NCBI GenBank assembly: GCA_017656505.1
Contig: JACDNU010000013.1
Span: 1 to 52,972 of the forward strand
Length of the DNA stretch: 52,972 nucleotides
Source: Archaeoglobus sp.
GTDB taxonomy: Archaea; Halobacteriota; Archaeoglobi; Archaeoglobales; Archaeoglobaceae
Direction: 5' to 3'
Within the stretch, counting starts at the first letter, position 1; each line of letters begins with the position of its first letter. The translations under genes were made by a program, and so were the position numbers. Positions 8,357 through 16,461 of this stretch are shown piece by piece. Under the pieces are notes generated by a model. That model was not told the DNA's origin. It ran no database searches and saw only the letters and a program-made list of their open reading frames with translations.

Positions 8357-9844
8357 ATGCGACTTGGAAAAAAGATCAAAATCTGCTTAGTTCTGATAGC
8401 TTTGCTGTCCGTACTCGCTCCAGTCAGTGCTGAGGTGGAGCATATTTCATCGTGTACCATCTTAGAAAAGCCCGGTTATTACGTTCTTGATACGGACATA
8501 ACCATCAATAAAACGAAGTGTATTGAAATTAAGAGTAGTGATGTTGTGTTGGAGGGAGATGGTCGTAAAATTAAAGCTGGAAGATTCGGCGGGACCTATG
8601 CTATTTACGTATACCATGAGGCTGGGTTGGGAAATATAACGATAAAGAACCTCATTTTGGAGAACTGGGTTTATGGAGTCTCTTTGAGAGATGTAGCAAA
8701 GGTTAGTATCGAAAGCGTAACAACTGAAGGTGGATTCTTTGGGATATATTCATCCAGTGTGGCTGACTTAACCCTTAAAAACTGCAAGGTGAGCAATCCA
8801 AAGAAAACGGCTTTTGGGCTTGAAGGGGTGAAAAAGGCTGAGCTGCTAAATCTAGAGGCTGTAAACGCAGCGGAAAATGGGTTGTTAATCTCAAACTCTG
8901 CAGATATATCGGTTCACGATTCTGTATTCGAGAAAAATGGCAATGGCATGTATGTGAAAGACTCTGTAAATGTAGCCATCGATAAGTGCAGATCATCTTA
9001 CAACGAAAAGTTCGGCCTCTACATCTACAGTTCAGAAAAAGTTAACATCTCAGGATTTGAAGCGATCGGAAACAAATTCGATGGAATCAAGGCGTACAGT
9101 TCAAGCTCATGTAAGATATATTCAGGTAACTTTGATGGGAACAGGAATGCTATATTTCTTGAGAATTCTGAAGATTTCAGAGTTATAGACAATCGAATTT
9201 TGAATTCTGAAACAGGAATATTCGTTTCGAACTCGAAGAATAATCATTTCACATCCAATTATCTTTCAAACAACGGGAAGGGAATAGTTTCTACATCGTC
9301 TTCTTATAACCTCTTCAACAGCAACCGCATCATCGGTGGGGAAGCTATAACCTTCCACGAATCCTCTTCTAGTACGATAACGGATAACTGGATTGAAAAT
9401 GCAAAGAAAGGCATATCTCTGATAGCAAGCAATCGAAATCTGATTTATCTCAACAATCTCTTTGCCGAGAAAAATGCTTTTGATGATGGAGATGGAAACA
9501 TATGGTATTCCCCGAAGCTTAAAAAAGGCAATTTCTACTCCGACTACACTGGAAAGGATGCGTACGGTGATGGAATTGGCGATGAAGACTATCTGATACC
9601 TCCAAAGAACGTCAAAGACATCTACCCCCTCATGAAGCCGACGGGAGAGAAACCACCGGTGATAGAAAAAGAAAAGGCACCACAAGAAACACCTGAATCT
9701 CCCAAAGAAACTCCGACCACCACTCCAGAGGAAATCAAGGAGACTCTGATAGACTTCGGCAGCATCGAATTCGTTCTTGGATTGGTTGCACTGGTTGTTA
9801 TAGCGCTTTTAATAGCTCTGTTGAAAAGAGATAGGATTCTTTGA
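8357..9844 (+). CDS. Exported, membrane-anchored parallel beta-helix (NosD-like) protein
   Basis: The 495-residue protein starts with a signal peptide (hydrophobic residues 9-24, likely cleavage after VSA). Some 350 residues of parallel beta-helix repeats follow, with recurrent Asn/Ser-rich turns such as NLIYLNNLF and SSYNLFNSNRI. The segment GKDAYGDGIGDEDYLIPP (about residues 398-415) is typical for the end of NosD/CASH domains. A Pro/Glu/Thr linker (about 432-462) leads to a C-terminal transmembrane helix (about 468-489) and a KRDR stop. It should be displayed outside the cell. Ligand unknown; copper delivery as for true NosD is not supported by context. Confidence 0.85.
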   Translation: MRLGKKIKICLVLIALLSVLAPVSAEVEHISSCTILEKPGYYVLDTDITINKTKCIEIKSSDVVLEGDGRKIKAGRFGGTYAIYVYHEAGLGNITIKNLILENWVYGVSLRDVAKVSIESVTTEGGFFGIYSSSVADLTLKNCKVSNPKKTAFGLEGVKKAELLNLEAVNAAENGLLISNSADISVHDSVFEKNGNGMYVKDSVNVAIDKCRSSYNEKFGLYIYSSEKVNISGFEAIGNKFDGIKAYSSSSCKIYSGNFDGNRNAIFLENSEDFRVIDNRILNSETGIFVSNSKNNHFTSNYLSNNGKGIVSTSSSYNLFNSNRIIGGEAITFHESSSSTITDNWIENAKKGISLIASNRNLIYLNNLFAEKNAFDDGDGNIWYSPKLKKGNFYSDYTGKDAYGDGIGDEDYLIPPKNVKDIYPLMKPTGEKPPVIEKEKAPQETPESPKETPTTTPEEIKETLIDFGSIEFVLGLVALVVIALLIALLKRDRIL

Positions 9845-9911
9845 TTTACCCTTTGATTTTAACATCTAATTTTACCAACAAAATTTTTAATTTTTGGATT
9901 TAGGTGCTGGT

Positions 9912-10415
9912 ATGGAAAGGATAATTTGCATCTTTGTCCTTGCTATTGTTGTTCTATTTACTGGATGTTCAGAAAAAGTCTCTAAGGCTGACGTTCAACC
10001 TAACTCTCCTTTGCAAACTCCATCCAACAATCAAAATTCAACTTCTATTCCTTTTCACAACAATACAATGCTAACACCTTCGCCTCTACCTTTGTCTCCA
10101 CAATCTCAACGACCTCAACCAACTGAACCACCTCAACCACCTCAACCTCCTTTGCCTCATATCTCGCGATGGGAGGTTGAGTTAACAGGAGAAGAAAGAG
10201 AGGAGACAATCAATCTTGTTCTGAATGATACTAAAGTTAAAGAATGGCTGGGAGAGGGGTATGATATTATTAACGTCACAAGAAGCGATGATACGGCATG
10301 GGTCTACATCCTCACCCAGAAACAGATACCTCCGTGGATCGTTGGCATAACGCTAATGGTTCCGGTAGACCTCAAGAATAAGCGTGCGGAGGGTGAGGCG
10401 ATAAACTTTAGGTAG
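9912..10415 (+). CDS. Exported lipoprotein, first domain of an interrupted gene
   Basis: The ATG at 9912 gives 167 residues with a lipoprotein signal: a hydrophobic helix followed by the lipobox LFTGC (Cys about residue 19). A long Pro/Gln/Ser/Thr/Asn-rich linker (about residues 30-80, including repeats of PPQP) leads to a globular domain beginning LTGEEREETINLVLND. The frame stops at TAG (10413-10415), but the same frame stays open for another 100 codons encoding a second copy of the domain. The protein is therefore probably truncated. An upstream TTG at 9894 is less likely to be the start because it would precede the signal peptide by six polar or small residues. Confidence 0.75.
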   Translation: MERIICIFVLAIVVLFTGCSEKVSKADVQPNSPLQTPSNNQNSTSIPFHNNTMLTPSPLPLSPQSQRPQPTEPPQPPQPPLPHISRWEVELTGEEREETINLVLNDTKVKEWLGEGYDIINVTRSDDTAWVYILTQKQIPPWIVGITLMVPVDLKNKRAEGEAINFR

Positions 10416-10718
10416 ACCTTAGCCTCTCTTACTGAAGAACAGAAGGAGAAAGCTAAAAAAATTGCCCTATCAGATCCCGATGTGAGGGAGAGAATTGGAA
10501 GTGATTACAAGATAACGGGCGTTGAGGTGATGGGTTATTCTATCTGTTATATGGGGTGCTATCCAAAAGCATATCCGGCAGTGTTCATAAAAAGCAATCC
10601 GGATCCGTGCAAGTATGGGATGGACTTTACAATTCTTGTTGATTTGAAAGAGGAAAAAGTGGCCGATATACTTTCTTATTACAGGAAACCCTCACCTGAA
10701 TGCTTAAATTCCAGTTAA
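10416..10718 (+). pseudogene. Second domain of the lipoprotein, cut off by an in-frame TAG
   Basis: Directly after the TAG the same reading frame encodes 100 residues beginning TLASLTEEQKEKAKKIALSD and ending at TAA (10716-10718). It aligns with the first domain: LTxEE, D-x-x-V-x-E-x-[IL]-G, Y-x-I, and VDLK near the end. A GTG at 10482 could start a separate product, but that would cut off the first helix and lack any export signal. The simplest reading is a nonsense mutation in a two-domain lipoprotein. Pyrrolysine insertion is a less likely alternative, since TAG is an ordinary stop for several genes here. Confidence 0.65.
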
Positions 10719-10824
10719 GCTTAACCTGCTTTGTTCTTCAGGAAGGTTACCTTTTTAAATCTCCACACTTCTTCAGTTTTCAACCAACCAAAACAATTTT
10801 GAATTCTTCATCCCACTCATTGCT

Positions 10825-12930
10825 ATGTATAGCAGCCCCGAGGTCTGGCGGGAATTTTTCGAGTCTTATTACCAGAATGAACTCAACAGGCTTGCTGATG
10901 CTATTATTTCTTTAGATGGGGCTGACAGATCGATTTACGTTGATTTCCTAAGGGATTTGGCAATCTTTCGGGAAGGAAAGCTGGCTGAGGAGCTCCTCGA
11001 ATTTCCGGAAAAGGTTATAGATGATGCCTGCAAGGGTATAGAGCTCTCCTTCAACATCCACGATGTAAGGCTCGAGAACTGCATGGCCCGCTTTACGAAT
11101 TTACCACTTACAAGGAGGATTCTGATAAGGGATCTGAGGAGCGATCACGTTTCGAAGTTCATCTCAATTGAAGGAATCGTTAGGAAGGTTACTGAGGTAA
11201 GGCCTAAAATCGTTAGGGCAGCCTTTATATGCGGTGCTTGTGGGAATGAGGTCTGGGTTGAGCAGGATGATACAACCCTAAAGCAGCCGTACGAATGCAG
11301 GAATTGCCAGAGCAGAGGGAGGTTTATTCTGCTGCCTGAGAAGAGCGAGAAGGTTGACAGTCAGAGAATTCGAATTCAGGAATATCCGGAAAATCTTCGT
11401 GGCGGTGAGCAGCCGCAGACTCTCGATGTTTATTTGGAGGGAGATCTCACGGGCAGGGTTAATCCGGGAGATCGGGTGGTTGTTAACGGGATTGTTAAGG
11501 CAAGACCCCGAGGATATGGAACCAAGAAGCTTCTGCACATGGATATTCATTTGGTTGGAAATTCCTTGGAAATCCTCCAGCAGGAGTACGAGGAGTTCGA
11601 GATAACTGAAGAGGACGTAAAGAGAATTCTCGAGCTCAGTGAAGATCCGAAAATATACGAGAAAGTTACGAACTCCATCGCTCCGATAATTTATGGATAT
11701 GAGACCATCAAGCTTGCGATAGCTCTCCAGCTATTTGGTGGAGTACCGAAAAAACTTCCAGATGGAAGTGAGATAAGAGGAGATATTCACATTCTGTTGG
11801 TTGGAGATCCGGGAGTTGCGAAATCTCAAATGTTAAGGTACGTGCACAGAATAGCACCCAGAAGTGTTTATACAACCGGCAAAGGCACAACTTCTGCTGG
11901 ACTTACAGCTACAGCGACAAGGGATGAGGTGGATGGCAGATGGACACTCGAAGCTGGAGCTTTGGTTTTGGCAGACAAGGGTATAGCTTTGGTTGACGAG
12001 ATCGATAAGATGCGCCCGGAGGATCGCTCCGCCCTGCATGAGGCGATGGAGCAGCAAACCATAAGTGTCGCAAAAGCTGGAATAAACGCCATGCTCCGCT
12101 CTAGATGTGCTTTGCTTGGAGCTGCAAATCCCAAGTATGGGAGATTTGACCTTTTCGCTCCCATAGTCGAGCAGATCGATTTGTCTCCGACCCTACTCTC
12201 CCGATTCGATCTGATTTTCGTCATGACTGATGAACCTGATTCGGATAAAGACAGAATGCTCGCTTCTCACATACTCGACACACACGAGCTTGGCGAAAAA
12301 CTGGAAACCCTGAGAAATCTCTCATCTTCCGAGCTTGTAAAAGAAAAACTTGAGTCGGAGGCAAAGAAAATCGAACCACAGATCGATCCAGACTTGCTGA
12401 GGAAGTACATAGCTTACGCAAAGAGAACGGTCTTTCCCGTGCTGACAGATGAGGCAAAAAACAGAATAATTGAATTTTACGTCTCTTTAAGAGACTCGGC
12501 AAAAGGCTCGTCGGTTACAGTTACCGCCAGGCAGCTTGAGGCTTTGGTGAGGCTTGCAGAAGCGTCGGCAAGGCTAAGGCTCTCCGATAAAATTACGATT
12601 GAGGATGTAGACAGGGTAATCGGAATTTTCAGGAAGAGTCTTGAGCAAATAGCCTTGAATCCGGAGACGGGAGAGATAGATATAGATTATGGCCTTTCGG
12701 GCACCTCAAAAACTCAGAGGGACAGGATTCTTACAATAAAACGAATAATTGAAAATCTAGAAAAGGACTCGCAGTACACAAAGGGTGTGCCAGAGGAAGC
12801 AATCCTGCATGAGGCTGAAATGAAGGGAATAGAGAGGGCAAAGGCAAAGGAAGTCATCTATAAGCTGAGAGAGAAAGGGGAGATTTATTCTCCAAGGCCG
12901 AATTACTACAGGATAGTTCATTCGTACTGA
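10825..12930 (+). CDS. mcm: Replicative helicase MCM
   Basis: The 701-residue minichromosome maintenance protein unwinds DNA at the fork as a hexamer. The N-terminal region holds a zinc motif (CGACG near residue 136, CRNCQ near 158) and OB-fold. The AAA+ core shows Walker A GDPGVAKSQ (about 326), Walker B ALVDEIDKM (about 388), the MCM sensor LGAANP and arginine-finger motif LLSRFDL (about 458). A C-terminal winged helix (about 620-701) completes the family length. No intein is present. The ATG at 10825 has no clear ribosome site and is probably close to the transcript end. Confidence 0.97.
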   Translation: MYSSPEVWREFFESYYQNELNRLADAIISLDGADRSIYVDFLRDLAIFREGKLAEELLEFPEKVIDDACKGIELSFNIHDVRLENCMARFTNLPLTRRILIRDLRSDHVSKFISIEGIVRKVTEVRPKIVRAAFICGACGNEVWVEQDDTTLKQPYECRNCQSRGRFILLPEKSEKVDSQRIRIQEYPENLRGGEQPQTLDVYLEGDLTGRVNPGDRVVVNGIVKARPRGYGTKKLLHMDIHLVGNSLEILQQEYEEFEITEEDVKRILELSEDPKIYEKVTNSIAPIIYGYETIKLAIALQLFGGVPKKLPDGSEIRGDIHILLVGDPGVAKSQMLRYVHRIAPRSVYTTGKGTTSAGLTATATRDEVDGRWTLEAGALVLADKGIALVDEIDKMRPEDRSALHEAMEQQTISVAKAGINAMLRSRCALLGAANPKYGRFDLFAPIVEQIDLSPTLLSRFDLIFVMTDEPDSDKDRMLASHILDTHELGEKLETLRNLSSSELVKEKLESEAKKIEPQIDPDLLRKYIAYAKRTVFPVLTDEAKNRIIEFYVSLRDSAKGSSVTVTARQLEALVRLAEASARLRLSDKITIEDVDRVIGIFRKSLEQIALNPETGEIDIDYGLSGTSKTQRDRILTIKRIIENLEKDSQYTKGVPEEAILHEAEMKGIERAKAKEVIYKLREKGEIYSPRPNYYRIVHSY

Positions 12931-12937
12931 TCTGATC

Positions 12938-12962
12938 GATACTGGCAGTACCCCACAGTATC
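12938..12962 (+). terminator. Hairpin after mcm
   Basis: A perfect 7-base inverted repeat (GATACTG at 12938-12944, CAGTATC at 12956-12962) encloses an 11-base loop 7 bases after the mcm stop. No U tract follows at once, so it may be a 3' processing or stability element rather than a classical terminator. Confidence 0.3.
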
Positions 12963-13008
12963 CCATACCTATGGCAAATATTTAAAATCTTTTCAGCATT
13001 TTTCGCAC

Positions 13009-13920
13009 ATGGACAGGAAAGTTGGCAATATTGGTAGCATAGACTTCTCAGAGCTAAAAATATCGAAAATCCTTGAAGGAATGGATGCTACAGCGTTTAA
13101 CGCGAGAAGATTATCCCATGCTGCTAAGCTTTGGAGGGAGATGGTTGAGGGGGATTATTTCATCTTTTTGACTCTTGCCGGGGCCATGGTTCCCGCGGGA
13201 ATGAGAAACGTAATAGCTGGAATGATGGAAAAAGACTTCATCAGCTGCTTGGTCACAACTGGTGCGAATGTTGTTCACGAACTGATAGAGGCTTTAGGTA
13301 TTGGTCATGAGCTCGGGAGCGAGAGAGCTGACGATATAAAGCTCGCGAACGAGGAAAAGAACAGGATATACGATGTTTTTGTTAGCCAAAAGGCCTTCGA
13401 AGAGGTTGAGAATTTTTTGGCACCAATCATTTCTGAGCTTGAAGGAAATCTCTCAACCCCTGAGCTTATGAGAGAGATTGGAAAAAGGATTGCTGATGAA
13501 AAATCCTTTTTGAGAATCGCTTATGAAAAAAGTATTCCTGTTTTCTGCCCCACCCTTCACGATTCTATTTTTGGTTTGCACCTCTCCATTTACAGAAAGA
13601 AAGACTTTGTGGTCGATTTCTTAAAGGACATAAATCAGATTCTCGATCTTTGTTTTCAAAAAATCCCTCTCGGAGTTGTAATTGTTGGAGGGGGTGTGCC
13701 CAAGAATTTCACTCTGCAAGCAATGCTTTTGGCTGAAGGATTTGATTCTGCAATCCAGATTACCACCGACTCGCCGCAGTGGGGTGGGCTGAGTGGCGCA
13801 ACTCTTAGCGAGGCGAAGAGCTGGTGCAAACTCAAGGAGGAAGCGAAAGAGGTTACGGTTTACTGTGATGCAACAATAGCACTCCCTATTCTCTATGCTT
13901 ACTTGCTAGAGGTCTCTTAA
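13009..13920 (+). CDS. dys: Deoxyhypusine synthase
   Basis: The enzyme transfers the aminobutyl group of spermidine to a lysine of translation factor aIF5A, the first step of hypusine formation. The 303-residue sequence shows family blocks: AGAMVPAGMRNVI (about residues 58-70), TTGANVVHELIEALG, PVFCPTLHDSIFGLHL and SPQWGGLSGAT. The catalytic lysine should be the one in SWCKLK (about residue 273), which matches SWGK of characterised enzymes. A TATA-like AATATTTAAAAT about 30 bases upstream suggests a leaderless message. Single gene. Confidence 0.95.
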   Translation: MDRKVGNIGSIDFSELKISKILEGMDATAFNARRLSHAAKLWREMVEGDYFIFLTLAGAMVPAGMRNVIAGMMEKDFISCLVTTGANVVHELIEALGIGHELGSERADDIKLANEEKNRIYDVFVSQKAFEEVENFLAPIISELEGNLSTPELMREIGKRIADEKSFLRIAYEKSIPVFCPTLHDSIFGLHLSIYRKKDFVVDFLKDINQILDLCFQKIPLGVVIVGGGVPKNFTLQAMLLAEGFDSAIQITTDSPQWGGLSGATLSEAKSWCKLKEEAKEVTVYCDATIALPILYAYLLEVS

Positions 13921-13941
13921 GACAAATCTAGACTCCCAAAT

Positions 13942-14343
13942 TCACCACTCCATTTTGGGCTGCCCCTTTTTCAGACTCAAGAAAAGAAGGATCGCGCCGA
14001 GGATCATGAATATGTCTAGAGGTGGAAGCATTGAGCCAATAAAAGCGAGAGAAGCAGCCACTATGGTATTTCTTGAACTCTCCTTTGAAATTAGATAGGC
14101 AATAGCAGCGAAAAGAAAGCCAGTAAGAAAGACAACTGCTCCTAGGGTTGTGAGGAGAAAATCATGGCTTACCAGAAAGGATGGGAGGGATATTATACCT
14201 ATTGAGCCCATTATGAGATATCCTGCCAAGCTTATCAACCTTAATGCGATGGACACTATTAGCAGAATCAACCCGATTTCGTAGTAAAGATTAACTTCGG
14301 ATACTTTCTCAAGCGCCCGATCCAGTTCATCGGAATCGTTCAT
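13942..14343 (-). CDS. Small polytopic membrane protein, unknown function
   Basis: From ATG 14343 the protein has 133 residues; a TTG five codons upstream is less likely. A short acidic N-terminus is followed by four hydrophobic segments (about residues 20-42, 55-72, 79-98 and 103-124). It resembles no family I can name; small archaeal four-helix membrane proteins of this kind are common. It converges on the deoxyhypusine synthase gene and is divergent from the tRNA. Confidence 0.65.
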   Translation of the reverse strand: MNDSDELDRALEKVSEVNLYYEIGLILLIVSIALRLISLAGYLIMGSIGIISLPSFLVSHDFLLTTLGAVVFLTGFLFAAIAYLISKESSRNTIVAASLAFIGSMLPPLDIFMILGAILLFLSLKKGQPKMEW

Positions 14344-14452
14344 GGAATCACAACCCAACTTACACGAGGAAAATTAAAATGTTTTCCTTTGGAAGCAGGT
14401 TGAGTTATCGATATCTCTCACACCACCAGTATTGCCACAATATCGTAACGAA

Positions 14453-14464
14453 AATCTTAAAAGC
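14453..14464 (+). promoter_or_regulatory. TATA box of the tRNA gene
   Basis: The AT-rich element AATCTTAAAAGC lies 25-36 bases before the tRNA 5' end, the normal spacing for archaeal stable-RNA promoters. Confidence 0.5.
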
Positions 14465-14476
14465 ATCATGAAGATA

Positions 14477-14785
14477 TTAATTATGCAAGCCCGGGTAGCT
14501 CAGTCTGGGAGAGCGTTCGGCTGAAGACCGAATAGTCGCCGGTTCAAATCCGGCTCCGGGCATACTTTTTGTGGAAATTACAACAAATGCTGGTTGTATT
14601 TGCTTTTTTGCTTGCTCTACTAGGGCATCAATGAATTTCGAGATATTTCCGACATTTTTCTTGAGCCAATCATAGTTGGCTTTTTCTAACGTAATGTGTA
14701 AAGTCGGCCTGTTGCGCTTTGTTTGGCGTTTAGAGGTTTCTGGTTGGTTTTTATTTTGTGGCCACACTTGGATATTTATGGACAT
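14477..14785 (-). pseudogene. Probable integrase N-terminal fragment (IntN) at tRNA-Phe attachment site
   Basis: This 102-codon minus-strand frame has a good ribosome site (GGTGG) before its ATG at 14785. Residues 25-62 (PTLHITLEKANYDWLKKNVG and following SKFIDALVEQAKK) look like a small ribbon-helix-helix or N-terminal integrase domain. The frame then runs antisense through the whole tRNA-Phe gene, giving MPGAGFEPATIRSSAERS and PRLSYPG. In SSV-type archaeal integrases the attachment site lies inside the integrase gene, and integration leaves an N-terminal fragment overlapping the tRNA, as seen here. No second copy of the tRNA 3' half or of IntC is visible in the window, so the element appears lost. 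Confidence 0.55.
14489..14562 (+). tRNA. tRNA-Phe (GAA)
   Basis: A complete cloverleaf can be drawn: acceptor GCCCGGG with TCCGGGC (one G-T pair), D stem GCTC/GAGC, anticodon stem TTCGG/CCGAA around the loop CTGAAGA with anticodon GAA, and T stem GCCGG/CCGGC around TTCAAAT. The discriminator base is A, as usual for tRNA-Phe. CCA is not encoded, and no intron is present. The gene is read antisense by the integrase-like frame at 14477-14785. Confidence 0.96.
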
Positions 14786-14799
14786 ATAACCACCTTTTC

Positions 14800-14904
14800 G
14801 GCAGGAAGTGGGGAAAGGATTTGCTGGAAGCTGGAGCTCTGAAAGTTATAGACAAGCCTTTCACCAAAGAGAAGCTCATAGAGACTATGGAGAAATATCT
14901 GTAG
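14800..14904 (+). pseudogene. 3' remnant of a response-regulator receiver gene
   Basis: A 34-codon open stretch ending in TAG (14902-14904) reads LLEAGALKVIDKPFTKEKL and IETMEKYL. This is the pattern of the last beta-alpha unit of CheY-like receiver domains, including the conserved Lys-Pro and a terminal amphipathic helix. The rest of the domain is missing: the frame upstream runs into the integrase-like fragment without receiver-like sequence. It is therefore a remnant created by deletion or insertion next to the tRNA. Confidence 0.55.
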
Positions 14905-15045
14905 GGGTTTACTTTTGTAATTAAAATAACTTAGGTCTCTTTTTCGTAACCTTTGGGAGGATTTTGCATCTTTAGTTGAGAATCCTGTTCTTTAAAATTT
15001 TAAAATAAATTTTAAAAATTTGTACTCTTTGATTTTCACCTTCGC

Positions 15046-15060
15046 AAAAAATAAATATTT
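15046..15060 (+). promoter_or_regulatory. TATA box of the amino-acid transporter operon
   Basis: The stretch AAAAAATAAATATTT lies 30-44 bases before the ATG at 15090 and is followed by a GGTGA ribosome site at 15081-15085. Upstream, at about 14990-15020, is an AT-only inverted repeat (TTTAAAATTTT...AAATTTTAAAAATTT) that could bind a regulator. Confidence 0.5.
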
Positions 15061-15089
15061 CAAAATCTGTAATGAAAATTGGTGAAAAT

Positions 15090-16430
15090 ATGTATAAACC
15101 CACGAGAAGGGATTTTCTGAAGTTGTTGGGAGCGGGAGCCGCATGGGCCTTGTTTGGCTGTGCTCAACCTCCGAAACCGGCTGCAACTCCAACGCCTACG
15201 CCAACACCAACGCCAACCCCCAAGCCTACGCCAACACTGAAGGAACTCAAAATCGGCATAATCTCTTTCAGAGCTGGACCTGCCGCAGCTTTTGGTGTGC
15301 CAGCCCACAACACGTTAGACTATCTGGCAGAACAGATAAACGCGGCTGGTGGTATTGCGGGTGCAAAGGTAAAAATAATACATGAAGATCAGGGCTTAAG
15401 CCCCTCTGATACGGTAGAAAAGGCGAAAAAGCTTTGTCTACAGGATAAGGTTGATGTTGTAACGGGCATTCCAGGCACGAATCACAGCCTAGCCGTAGCT
15501 CCTGTATGCGATGAGAACAACACCTTCTTCTTGCAATGCCAGGCCAGAGCTGAATACGGCACGTGGAAAGATCCTGAGGATCCATCTAAGGGTGTTTTCG
15601 ACTGGGTTTTCCACACAGCTAATTCCACAACCTCGCATGCGGTGCAGGCGGCTTATATGGTTAAAGAACTCTTCCCAGAAACCAAGGTTATAGCTCAAAT
15701 TCATCAGGATTACGCTTACGGATACGATAACTACAACTACTTCACGGCAGCAATCAAAAAACTGATGCCCGAAGCAGAGCTGTTAGATCCACTTTATCCG
15801 AAGATCTTCTCTCCTGACTACACCCCTTACGTTTCACAGCTTGTCGAAGCTAAGCCGGACTTCATCTTCACAAGCCTGTGGGGTACTGACTTCACGAGGT
15901 TCGTGGATCAGCTCATTCCCTACAAACTTCTTAAGGGAACGGGAGGCAACACGATACTCGAAGGCTATTGGGACTTCTATCCTGCAATAGGAAGAGATGT
16001 ACCAGTCTTCGGACATCCACAGCCTTTCAACCAGGGTTCGATTGAGTATGCGGACTATCGCAAGATCCTCATTTGGTACAAGCAGAAATACGGGAATCTT
16101 GAGATGGGTGCGGTAGCGGACATAATCTCCTCGTTCTACACGTTCAAAGCGGCTGTAGAGAAAGCGTACGATGAGAAAGGAGCATTTCCGACGAGAGACG
16201 ATATAAGAGATGCGATGGAGAATTTAGGAAAAGTTCCCACACCCTACGGAGAGGGCATAATGAGAAAAGAAGATCACAGAGTTCTTTGGACAGTGGAATG
16301 CGGTGTAATCGAAAAAGATACCCTCGGTTACGGTTTACCTTACATCTACAAGCCCAAATTAACTCTTGATCCATCAAAACACGAACCTCCGGCCTTTGTG
16401 AAGGGAACTGACTGGATTGCCACTTGGTAA
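15090..16430 (+). CDS. Branched-chain amino-acid type ABC transporter, substrate-binding lipoprotein
   Basis: From ATG 15090 (GGTGA site 5 bases upstream) the protein has 446 residues. Its N-terminus combines a twin-arginine motif (RRDFLK) with a lipobox (LFGC, Cys about residue 23), so it is exported folded and lipid anchored. A Thr-Pro repeat linker of about 20 residues follows, then a periplasmic-binding-protein type I domain starting KIGIISFRAGPAAAFG. The family binds leucine, other amino acids, amides or urea; the ligand here cannot be read. It heads a complete five-gene Liv-type operon. A further ATG at 15072 lacks a ribosome site. Confidence 0.93.
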   Translation: MYKPTRRDFLKLLGAGAAWALFGCAQPPKPAATPTPTPTPTPTPKPTPTLKELKIGIISFRAGPAAAFGVPAHNTLDYLAEQINAAGGIAGAKVKIIHEDQGLSPSDTVEKAKKLCLQDKVDVVTGIPGTNHSLAVAPVCDENNTFFLQCQARAEYGTWKDPEDPSKGVFDWVFHTANSTTSHAVQAAYMVKELFPETKVIAQIHQDYAYGYDNYNYFTAAIKKLMPEAELLDPLYPKIFSPDYTPYVSQLVEAKPDFIFTSLWGTDFTRFVDQLIPYKLLKGTGGNTILEGYWDFYPAIGRDVPVFGHPQPFNQGSIEYADYRKILIWYKQKYGNLEMGAVADIISSFYTFKAAVEKAYDEKGAFPTRDDIRDAMENLGKVPTPYGEGIMRKEDHRVLWTVECGVIEKDTLGYGLPYIYKPKLTLDPSKHEPPAFVKGTDWIATW

Positions 16431-16461
16431 ATGAAAGTAACTGAGAATCGCAGATAACGTG

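Noticed and set aside
10413-10415. TAG as a pyrrolysine codon
   Set aside because: TAG is the normal stop of several neighbours (cdc6, herA, peroxiredoxin, aor and the small ferredoxin); no pyl genes are in the window. A nonsense mutation is simpler.
10700-10915. 71-codon frame overlapping the start of mcm
   Set aside because: It overlaps the mcm N-terminus in another frame and has no coding signals of its own.
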